This document shows positions 47,762-57,908 of a stretch of 64,000 nt of DNA, piece after piece. The stretch lies in NCBI RefSeq assembly GCF_028769735.1, contig NC_088179.1, forward strand, positions 7,386,001 to 7,450,000, written 5' to 3'. A program made the position numbers and the translations under genes. Under the pieces are notes generated by a model. The model was not told where the DNA came from, searched no databases, and saw only the letters and a list, made by a program, of their open reading frames with translations. The DNA is from Zonotrichia leucophrys gambelii (taxonomy: Eukaryota; Chordata; Aves; Passeriformes; Passerellidae). Numbering within the stretch: position 1 is the stretch's first letter; each line of letters opens with the position of its first letter.

Positions 47762-49121
47762 TGACTGTAGCAGTTAAAGAAGGTTAACAAGGAAATCTAG
47801 TTCTATTTGACTGCATTTTTAAAAGCTGAAATAAGTTTCAGATTCCCTCTTGTTCTAGCTGCTGTATAAAGCGCAACTTCAATTTTCCTTGACAGAACTG
47901 GGACTGAGACCTTTCATTTCATTCTTCCCTTTTTCATCGTTACTTCTATGATCCATGACCTTATCCTGCTTTTTGCCTTTTTTCTCCACAAAAGTCAGTG
48001 GCCAGTTTGATCTTGGAAAGAAAGAGAGATCACAACACAAGGCATAGTTCTTATTTTAAGAATGCAGATCTGAAAAGGCTGATAGTGAACTAGAGCAATA
48101 GAGGAGCAAAGCCAAAACATTCTAAGAAAGAAAAGGTTAAAGACATGACAAACAGGAAAAACGAACACATGCAAAGATAAATACAGCACATATTTTCCTC
48201 TCTCATACGTGTATTTAACAGAGAAGTTAGAACAGGCAATTTAGTAAATATCACAAATATATTGTAACCACAAATGGTTACAGAAATAATAGCCAAGCTA
48301 TTCATAATCTGATTAAAAATAGTATATCAGTAGATGTATGTTTCCCTTAGACTGTGTATTAAAAAAAAAAAGCTAAATTTTATGAATTCCCAAAATTAAA
48401 TTTGCATATGACAAAGCAATATTTGGAAGTGTGACTGATTGGATTCAGGGACAGATGTCTTCCATAGCATTTTAACTCTAATTGCAGCACAGCAATGTGT
48501 CAAGACTGGGCAAAGAATTTACTGGGGTGAGAAGCAGGAAGGAAAAAAAAGTCCTGAAAATTGCATTAATGGAAACAGCAGGCAGGTGGCAATAACCAAA
48601 TAGCTTTAATTGTCCAAGGAACTCATGGGAATCAATTTGCTGTGATTATTACCCACATGGTGGAAGGAAGAAATAGCAAATTAAATAGAATGACACAAAT
48701 GGTAGTAAACTATACCATAGGATTCCCATAGCGAGCTTGCAGCAGCTTTGTTCTCAAGGACACGCTGTTTTAGGTAATTTTCTCCTGGAGAAAACAGTGT
48801 AGATGCCAGTCAGACAGTGAAACACAGCTATTATTAGTGCACACATGCAGCCTGGCTTGGTAAACCAGATGTGTTTCAGTTTTGGGTAGACTGCAAGACT
48901 TACATACCCACAGGGTATGGGATTGATTTCTCCCTTAGAATTATCTTGACAATATTTAGTAGCTTATGCTGAAAAACAGGGTGTTGCTATTAACTTCACT
49001 TCTTGTCTATACAAAGGCACACTGGGAGACACCCTGAGCACTTATCTCAGACTTAACTTTGCAGACCAACAGTTCTTGTATGGCAGAAAATTATTGGCGT
49101 TAAAAAAGAAACTATCTAAAA
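47762..49121. other. Unique non-coding stretch
   Basis: AT-rich, with A11 at 48361-48371 and an 8-bp hairpin at 48263-48282 (TGTAACCA/TGGTTACA, loop CAAA). No gene or named repeat. Confidence 0.5.
48263..48282. repeat. Perfect 8-bp inverted repeat, 4-nt loop
   Basis: TGTAACCA and TGGTTACA flank CAAA. Several hairpins of this size are expected by chance in 64 kb. Confidence 0.85.
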
Positions 49122-49171
49122 TTTAACCGAGATTTTAAGAGAAAGACTTTAACTGAGATTTTGAGAGAAGG
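49122..49171. repeat. Imperfect 25-bp tandem duplication
   Basis: Unit one TTTAACCGAGATTTTAAGAG (49122 onward) and unit two TTTAACTGAGATTTTGAGAG (49148 onward) are adjacent and differ at two of 20 compared bases. Likely a slippage duplication. Confidence 0.8.
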
Positions 49172-49325
49172 CTCATTCAGAGCAGCTGATATTCAGCCAA
49201 CTCATTTTATTCACAGAGGACTTTGGCAGTGCACATTCAAGTTTTGGCTTGGCCATTTACATGAGAGAGATTTACCTGAATTAACATAACCATGAGAGAT
49301 GCCTTAAACTCTCTCATTTGGGCAC

Positions 49326-49639
49326 AGGTCATCCTCCAGGCCTGCAGTTCACTCTGTCATAGCTGCAGAAGAGATGGCTGACACTGAGGTGTTTGAAATG
49401 GCACTGGAGTCCCCTAATTGGGCAGCTGAATGCTGTCTCAGCCTTGCATATCCATCCATGGGCTGCATGGATGCCCCAGTCAGGGCACTGCTGTTGCTTA
49501 CAGCAGGCTGGGATGGATCTCCCAAAGCTTTTGCTGTTGTTCTATTTGTACAAAGACATGTCCTTTGATAAAGGAGGGACTGACTGCCAGAGCAAAAGGG
49601 GAAGAATTTGCTGGGGATGTGAGGGATTGTGGGGTTGGA
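49326..49639. other. GC-richer pocket with overlapping open frames
   Basis: Three plus frames (49374-49568, 49393-49743, 49430-49714) and one minus frame (49349-49711, 120 codons) are stacked in one GC-richer block that runs into the SINE relic. Stacked frames in several phases point to base composition rather than a gene. Confidence 0.5.
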
Positions 49640-49735
49640 ATTCCTGGTCTGAATCAGGCAGGCTGGGTTGGAACCAGGATCTTCCACATCCTCAGGAAGT
49701 GCCTCAATCATTAGGCCCTCAGCTAATCACAGGCC
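49640..49735 (-). mobile_element. tRNA-type SINE head relic, minus strand
   Basis: On the plus strand: GGTTGGAACCAGGATCTTCC, ACATCCTCAGGAAGTGCCTC and AATCATTAGGCC. This parallels the reversed head of MIR/CORE-SINEs (GATTCGAACCCAGG, a cysteine-like spacer, then a GTGCCCTAACCACTGGGC-like end). Read on the minus strand, GGTTCCAACC at 49666-49675 is one base off the tRNA promoter B box GGTTCGANNCC. The CORE and tail parts are not visible upstream, so only a fragment remains. Confidence 0.5.
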
Positions 49736-50180
49736 TGAGTTAATTTGTGCCAGACCTTAATTATTTGAAAGCAATGCACTTCTGCAGAGAAGCTTTGATT
49801 TTTAAAGAAATGACATTTCTAAAGTAAAAAATCATTTTCGATGAAAGAATCCTGACTAATTAGGACATTGATTGGTGTGGGTCTCTCAGACAGGATATTC
49901 CCTCTTCTTTCAAAGGGGAGCATTCAGGGAACAAGGACGGGGTTTTTTCTTTGAAAGAAATGAATATTGATGACTGAATCTCTGCTTCTCAAGAGGGAAA
50001 GTTATTTTAAAGTAGTTCAGAATGGTTGGGATGTCCAGCTGGAAATTCCCATGCTGCATGATCAGGCTAATTCCACAAGTGAGCTTTGGGTGTTCAGCTG
50101 TGTCAGATGCCAGGCACCCTGATTGCAAATCATCCCTTGTTTCCTGATTTCTTTCCCTGCACTTCCCCACATTTTCATAG

Positions 50181-50220
50181 GGAATTATGAATAGAATACT
50201 GGAATTATGAATAGAATACT
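50181..50220. repeat. Exact 20-bp tandem duplication
   Basis: GGAATTATGAATAGAATACT occurs twice with no gap and no mismatch, and the following GGA continues a third partial unit. The perfect identity suggests a recent slippage event or selection to hold it. It may be polymorphic in copy number. Confidence 0.95.
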
Positions 50221-50363
50221 GGATATATTCTAGTGAGGCATCTGTACAACAGCCTTCAGCAAGAGGACTCAAATGATGATGCAAAATCTGCACAGTCAAT
50301 TGAAAACTAATCCTGCTTTATATCTGGGAAGCATTAATTGGGATCTGTGCAATACACATAATA

Positions 50364-50400
50364 TTTAGTTTGTCTGACAAGGTCTAGCAGACAAACTAAA
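50364..50400. repeat. Perfect 13-bp inverted repeat, 11-nt loop
   Basis: TTTAGTTTGTCTG and CAGACAAACTAAA pair without mismatch around ACAAGGTCTAG. Assuming equal base use, a perfect 13-bp hairpin with a loop up to about 12 nt is expected roughly 0.01 times in 64 kb, and somewhat more in AT-rich DNA. The stem is short for a microRNA precursor and the outer bases do not pair (A-A). It could be a remnant of a small inverted-repeat transposon or a structured site. Confidence 0.95.
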
Positions 50401-53400
50401 AAGCATACCTTTAACTAACTCTAATCTTTAGAGTAATGGGATCAATTCATAGATCTGGCTCAGCATATAGATTTCGAAAAACTTCCTTTATAGTCTGCAC
50501 TCAGAGCATATTCAGACATTTGAAATGTATAATGCAGTTTTGATTTATGGCACAATTAACTTTAAAAAGTGCACAGCAGTTCAGAAAATAAATTTCATAT
50601 ACCAAATATCTCAAGTAATTAATGTAACTCTCATCCCTCCCCCTTTTTTGTTAGAGAAAAGCAAAACAAAATGAAACAAACATTTTCCTTCCTTTGTTTC
50701 AGTACCCTTTAGAATAATTACAACAAGCTAAACAAGTCCAGTGATGAGTATTCTCTTAGGAAACCTTTACATTAATTTCCTGCACTGCATAAACAATTCT
50801 TCCTTACAGCTACCACCTCTGGCAATGCTACAGCATTCCTTAATGAGCAATAGTATGGGATTTACAGAGTATACAGTAGAGAATTTAGAAAGGAAGTGCT
50901 TGAATCATATGGAAATTCCCTTCTGTGTATACCTTAGCAATTGTACAAACTGTGACAGGTTCCTACTTACAAGCAGCAGGTGAGACCTTACTGTATGCTA
51001 ATAATAGTTAAGGCACAAATAGCCTCTTCTGTGTTTGTGTCTAGAAATACCTTTTGATAGCAAAATTACGGCTTGAAATTGAATTAAGTTCTTTGCGTTT
51101 TTCCAATTGTTTGTTCTGAAAAGAGTACAGAATTTAGGGGATGATTATTGAAATTAAATGTATGAACACTGTGAGCTGATGTGTTTGTGTACATGGGTCT
51201 GATATTCAGACTATCACAATAACAGCCAAAATTTACTTTTTTAATGATAAAACTTCCTCGTAAAATCCTTTAAAAATGTTTTAAGCTTATCATTGTCATG
51301 GCTGGTATGGAAACAACCTTTGGGAAATTGATTAATTCCTTTAAAACTGCTTGTATTTTTAAAAACAAGCTTAAACAGCCTTAAACAAAAGTAAACTGCA
51401 GCTGATGCCTGCAATGAGTATTTTGTGCTGTACGGTATTTATTTAAAGCCATTGGCAGCACTCTATTTTTAAATATATATTTGAACGTCATGATTCTGTT
51501 CAGGGAAAGGAAAATTTAACTATGTAGCATTTAGCAATCAATTATGGAGTGTCTCATGTAATAAATATAGCATGTAATGGTGCTGTTTATGCTGGTAAAA
51601 CATTTATGCTTTATATATGTGTATATAAAATCATAACAGTAATCATGTGAATATAAATCAAAAGTAAAGCAATGCTAAGATGAGGGACAGATGCAATTCA
51701 GACAAGGACCTTTTGGCGAAGTAGTGCAGAAAACGTGATCTGAGATAATTAGCAATGTGCATTCTTAGGAAATAAGAAATACATCTTACATGAACTGAGA
51801 CTCATTGCTGTGCACAAACCAGTGAGGATGGGTTTGCTTGGTAGTGTTGACATGGAATGGGTTCATCCAGCTGGGCTGTGTGCAGCTCCAGCTCAGTGAC
51901 AGCTGAGCAGCCTGGCACATACATCAAGCTGTGTGTGACATGATGGGATGGATGTCCACCCTCAGCCCTCTAATCCTGACACAACCAGATCCAGGGATAT
52001 TTAGTGCCTAATTAAAGAGCCCAACTGGCTGCTCAGGGCTGTTGGACACAGTGTCAGTCAATGTGGTGGTGGGAGGGTGCCTGAGAGAATTCACTCTTGA
52101 GAATATGGATGTTGAGTGTTAAATTAATTCATTACTTTTCACAAATGTAATTTTGTTCGTAAATGGTAAGGAGAAAAATAGAAATGCCAAGTCCTGACAA
52201 GACTGCAGAAGAAATTTTCATGTTTACATCTTTATTTGCTTCTTTCAGTAAAACAGCTGGAAATGCTTGGAAGAAAATTAGACATAGTTAACTCTTAATT
52301 ATTGTGTTTATATACTAACAAAAACCTTCTCCTGTCATTTGTTCATCACATTCATATCTCAGATGGCTCTTGAAGAATTAAACATCCTCATAAAGAAGTG
52401 CTGCTTGTAGCTGGAACTTCAATGTGGACCATCTTTGATTTGAAGAAAATCACATTTAGGAACTGTTTGTCTCACTATGACTGGAATATTTATCTTAAGA
52501 AGAGGCATGACAGGAGGAAGACGTGTTTGGATTCAGAAATACAGCCCTCTAATGAGATGGAAAGGTGTGCCCTACTTTATGTGCCTGTTTGCCTGATGTA
52601 TGTGTTTCTTCAAACCCACAAGCTTAAAATGTGTCACCTAAAAAATATTACACTCTTGGTGTTGGAAATCTGGCAAGCGGTGCCTGAAGTAAATTGAGAC
52701 TCTTAATTCTTCCCAGTACATACAGATAACAATAATTTTCATTCTGTAAAAGTCATGGCAGCCTACAGCTCTAGGACCTAAGCCTGATATCATTGATATC
52801 TGGTGTAACTTTGAAAAATATTCTACTCAGAAATCCATTCTGGAGGGAAGAATGTAAATGTTGAACACCTTGTTTCACTACCAAGCTTACATCTTGGGAG
52901 GTTTTTTACTAATGAAAATTCTTACAAGTTTTTTATTTCATAGGAAATAACACATTCCTGTTTATAATTTCAAAAAAGTAAAAATAATAATTACCTTTTC
53001 CTATGATCATTTCCACTACATTTTACTGAGATAAATAGGGAGCTTTCACAGTGAGCATCTAGAGTGACTCTAGTTTTTATTAGAGACTGAGCATTCCATA
53101 AAAGTAGGAGTTCTGTAAATCTTAATGGTTATTTATAATTCATGTTGAAATAAAGAAAGGAAATAAATACAGAAATTATGATGCAAATATTTTTTTTTCC
53201 CCTAGAAATCTCAGCGGGCTTTAGAAATAATATTGGCACAGACCCTCAGAAATTCATGTTCTATATGTGATACGTACATACAAATCCTACACTTGTTCTC
53301 CTTTTTGACAGGGCCGAATGTTTATATTGAGAAAATCCTTGACTAATTGGGAAAACTCCCAAAATATCTTGCAAGGCATGTTTGAGTTCTTTGACTTTTT

Positions 53401-56400
53401 TGCCTTTTTTTTTCTCTTTGGTAATTATGAATAGAAAATTAGCTCTGCTTAACAATCTGAGTTGGTTCAGAAAAAAGGAAAAATTCAACATTAATATCTA
53501 GCTCAAACAAATTTTTAATTACAATATTAATAGTAGGTAGAAGCATAAAAGTTGCCTAAAGAATTTTGAAATGTTTTTTATATCTTTTATGTTTATATTT
53601 TTTCTCATTTTTGCTGCATGCAGCAGAGAGCAACAGGATGGATTGTGCTTACTGCCTTGGCTGATGTTTGTTATGTCAGATCTAAAACATTTCCACAGAG
53701 CAACCTGAGATCTCGTATAATTTTAATATAAATGCATTATAGGAATTGAAGGGCACTTACAGATCTCAATTACTTCTGGGAACCGAGGGTAAAACCGGTC
53801 CAACTCCAAGTCCTTTGAAGCTGAAGGCAGACGAAAGAGATTTATAGCAAAACATTTTTATTTTATTTGTAGTAATGCATGTTTGAATTCCACTTAGCTG
53901 GAGTAGTGGTTTAGAATTTGGAAACCAGTAGCTAGGTAGAGGAAAGAAACACAAATTATTATTGCCCAGGGATAAGAGAGCAGAAAGAGTTCATCTATTT
54001 GATATTTTCTTTGGCAGCAGTAAAGGACACAACCCTTTAATAAAGAAAATTATTTTACTATGAGAAACTAAGTTTTATTCTGTTGCACACAGAAAAACTG
54101 TGCTGAGCTGAGAGCTTTTTGCTTATGCTACCAATGTTCTGCTTGTACTGAGCATAAAATGTAGTAAAAATATTTTTCTAATATTTTTATATTTAATAAT
54201 TCTAATAATTGAAAATTTTATGTTTTTCTATTCCTATTATTAAATTTTAAAACTAATTATGAGCAAGAATCAGATAAAGGTACTTCTCTTAAAGTGAAAA
54301 AGCTTTCCAAATTTACTAATGATGAAATGATAATAGATGAAATAATAAAGGGGAAATGCAGGTTACGGATTTGCCAATGCTCTTTTCAGTGTTGTTACTG
54401 GCAAAAGAATTTGCATTCCATTGCTACATCTAATAGACTATTTGGGAAGTAAACTATTTGACAAATACCTTAATATTTTATGGGAACACTTACTTGTCTG
54501 TGAAGCTCTGCAAGGAAATCACCTGTGATGTTCTCCAATGCCAGGACCCGTCTCTGCCAGACAAGGGAGCAGCTGACTTGGTTGATGTGTACAGCTGATA
54601 GTGCAATTAACAGTAACCAATTTATTGTGCTGTAAGAGCCATGGATACCCTTTCAGGATATGCTCCCCGAGGTTTAAAAACCTGTTTGTATGAGAAATAT
54701 GCATTTCCTGTAAGAACAGTTAAAATGTCACTTTACAATCCTGAAATCTTCAGGGCTGGAAACAAATACACTGAAACCCATGGGGAGGCTGGCAACATTT
54801 AATCACGGGAGGGAAAGGCTCCCATTTCTAGCTCTGCAGAGTGACATAATATTTATTTTTAAATCCAGCACTCAATCTTTTGGGTTCAGCATTTAGGTCC
54901 AAAGCAGTTTGGGGAGAGAAAGGCTGGAGCAGAGATATTGGTGAGGAGGAGGAAACCTGTTAGAGTGACAAAATAAATTTGAGTGTCTTGCAGCTCTTGG
55001 ATGTTTGACATGTTCCAAATACTTCCAGCAGAAATGGATTATTGGGTAGAATGCAAAGTCAGAAGTGTCTGGTAAGTACAATTCAATGTCTGCCTCTGAT
55101 TTTTATTGCAGGGGTGGAATTTCCATGCAGTTCTTTTCAGAGGGCTGTGATTGTGCAGGGGGCTGTCTGCACTATCAGAGAGTGTATCTGTTGTGAATTC
55201 CCAGAGAACCGTGGGGGATGGGACAGTGCTCCATCCCAGACTGCGGCTGGATATCCCTCAGCATCCCTGGGTAAGGTCCTGTAAGGTGATGTGGTGCTTT
55301 GTGGTGGGTCACGGTGGAGCTGACCAAAGAGTCAGGGTAGGAAGCAGGGCCTCAAACTCAAGCATGAAACCTGACTTTGTGCGTCAATGTCCTTTTCTGC
55401 TTCTACACCTGTGCTTATTTCCCCTTCCATGATTGTGCCAGTGCTCAGGTGTCCTTTGACATTCACATTGCTGTGCTTAGCTTCATTTGTTTTTATCTCC
55501 TATGTACATCAAATCATTAAAATAGAATGTTGGATTAAAATTTGAGGTTTTTTAGAAAATTAAGTGATAAATATGGTGCCAAATGAAACAATATATTTAA
55601 TGTCTAATCAAACAAAATATTTCTTTCAGTATTACTTTTGTTATTCACTGTGGTGAAAATATACCCCAAAGAAAAACCCAAATAATGCTGGCAACGCAAT
55701 ATTTAAAAAATTTTAAAATTGTTTTTGGCTTATCCAACAAGCTCCAAAGTACTAATTATCCAGCACCAGCCTTCTGTTTACTATCTGATGCAAGTGTTCT
55801 GTCCCTTTTTAAAAAACTTAATTTAAAAGAGCATAGCAAAGATGAACAAATAGACTGTCTCATACATGAAGTGTGGTTATGATTCTTTGACTTGCTTGGA
55901 GAAAAAAAAAGACAAATCTTTGCCACTTGCTCTGGCCTTGTAGCCTTTGTGAGTTATGGATCTTTCATAACCAGGGAAGGAACTGAGCACTCATCCTTCA
56001 CGGGTGAAACAGCCCATTCATATTCAGCAACGGGTCGCAAACAATTCTGAATGGATTTAAAGAGATGCCAAGATTATAGTCTGGAAATATCAATTATTAT
56101 AAACTGGTTTAATTTTCTGCTTGTATTTCATGTACAGGATCTAGCAGTGACAGCTGGATACTTAATACTGACTAGAGTGCAGGAATCATTAACAGAAATG
56201 GCATTACCTTTACAATAAAGTTAAAAAGAAATAAAAATTCCTAAATTCTTCCCTAAGCTGAAGCAGACAATAGTTAGTATAGTGTATTTCAGCTCTGGAT
56301 ATGACCACATTTTGCAGGGCTACAGTCTGTGCAAGGTGCCTTGGAGTGGCTGGCTGTGGCTGAGGGACACAAGATGTTTTATGGTATCTGAATTACCCTG

Positions 56401-56446
56401 GGCTTTACTGGCACTGCAGGTTGTGCTTCTCTGAATTCCCTGCTCT
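50401..56446. other. Unique AT-rich non-coding stretch
   Basis: About 6 kb with no gene or named repeat. 51390-51660 and 54110-54250 are strongly AT-rich. 51840-52080 is GC-richer. ACGGGT occurs at 56000 and 56030 with three CpGs in 37 bases. Open frames up to 99 codons (52398-52697) are not recognised. Confidence 0.5.
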
Positions 56447-56466
56447 GTTCCCACAAATGTGGGAAC
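56447..56466. promoter_or_regulatory. Inverted RBPJ-like site pair
   Basis: GTTCCCACA-AA-TGTGGGAAC is a perfect 9-bp inverted repeat with a 2-bp spacer. Each half contains TGTGGGAA, the consensus for the Notch effector RBPJ (CSL). Known paired RBPJ sites are usually convergent with 15-17 bp spacing, whereas here the halves diverge with 2 bp. Binding is an inference. Confidence 0.35.
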
Positions 56467-57249
56467 TTGAGAATGGTGAGATAAAGGTGTCACTCTGCAG
56501 CTGAAAACATGACATCGCAGCCATCATATTGTGCTGCTGACAGCAGCAGTGTCCTCTTGGAGCTCCATTTTCCCCAAGAACTCCTTCTGAGGGGACAACT
56601 CCTGAGCAGGATTCTTCCTGGGTAAATGAGAAGCAGAGAATACAGCCTGGCTTCTCCTGAGTCAGCTTCAGGCCTTTAACTGAGCCCTGCTCACAGTCTC
56701 TGGAGAGAGATAAATACCCTGCTCTTTTTGCTGATTAGGATCCTAGCTTAGATGTCTCTATTAGCTGTCTACAGTCACTAGGAATGAATCTCCTCATATG
56801 AAAATTGTCATCTTAAATTCATATATAAAGAAGGATGGCCTGAAAGTAGAATTTTTAGCTGGGGATAATTAAAATTCAAATGGCACCTGCGTGGAGTAGA
56901 TTAGAGTCAACCTGTCATCTTTCTCAAGTGCTCACATAAGAGAACATCATTACTAGGGCACCAAGTAAAATAGCCTGAGGCTTCTTTAGGATACATTTTG
57001 CAGAAATGCTGTGTAAGAATGAGAACAGATGGAAGTGAGTGGATGTGAGCTGTGTGAGGCACCAGGAACAATGGAACTGCTGCCTCCAGAGAAGGGAAAG
57101 CAAAGGACATCAGTCTGGGAATAGAAAGAAAATTTGCCAGGAACTAAAATGGTGGCAAAGTTGTTTCTGTCAGGATGTGAAAAGGCATACCTGGAATAGT
57201 GCTATCCCATTTTTTGCTAATTTACAGGTAATACATTCTGCAAATGACA
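56467..57249. other. Unique non-coding stretch
   Basis: No gene or named repeat. The 106-codon plus frame at 57039-57359 continues over the hairpin at 57250-57278 and has no known domain. Confidence 0.5.
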
Positions 57250-57278
57250 TTCTGCCATACACTAGTAGTATGGCAGAA
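57250..57278. repeat. Perfect 11-bp inverted repeat, 7-nt loop
   Basis: TTCTGCCATAC and GTATGGCAGAA flank ACTAGTA. A rough equal-base estimate gives about 0.2 such hairpins per 64 kb. The word ACATTCTG also occurs just upstream (57233-57240) and again at the start of the hairpin. Confidence 0.95.
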
Positions 57279-57890
57279 CACTTCTTTTTTCTGCTCCACT
57301 TCCTCTTCCTCACTATGGGATTAAAAATGCTAAGAGGAGGATCAGAAGAAGAAAGATGAGGAGCTGTTGCTTGACTCTTTAACCCTGTCGGAAAACCCCA
57401 TGGTGCAATATGACTATTCTTGCAAAAAACCACAAATTGGTTTCTGGCAACACGTGGTGGATAACAGCCCTGAAAAAGTGAATTCTCCCTAAATATCCAG
57501 TTGTACTAGCAGTGCAGTAAATCCATTTGTTTCAGTGGTGCAACACTTCCCCTACAGAAGAAGGTTTTGACTACTGAAGCTTTCTAGACCTGAGGTTTGT
57601 CTGATTCTCAGCAGGGAAGGAAGCCTAAAGGGCCTCTTTCAGCAGTTGTTCACTTGAAGCTTTGAAGGAGCAGCTGGCAGATCCATGAGCTTCTTGATGA
57701 CTGTTTTGCTTGATATTTCAAGGGGTAACTTTTGTGTACTAGAAAGCTTTTGGCTTGCTTTATAATTTAGCCTTTTCTATCCTGTTGAAACAAGAGTATA
57801 CCTCTCCTCTGTGCTTGTGTTTGCAAGTGTATGCATATTTGTATTTATACCAATCTATATTTGGTGGGTATATTTGCAAGTATGCATAAA

Positions 57891-57908
57891 TATATATATA
57901 TATATATA
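57891..57908. repeat. (TA)9 microsatellite followed by (CA)3
   Basis: An alternating TA run passes directly into CACACAT. Surrounding sequence (57820-57970) is rich in TATA/TGCATA words. Likely length-variable. Confidence 0.92.

Noticed and set aside
49349..49743. Four stacked frames on both strands
   Set aside because: Open frames in several phases at once indicate base composition, and the 3' part is a SINE relic.
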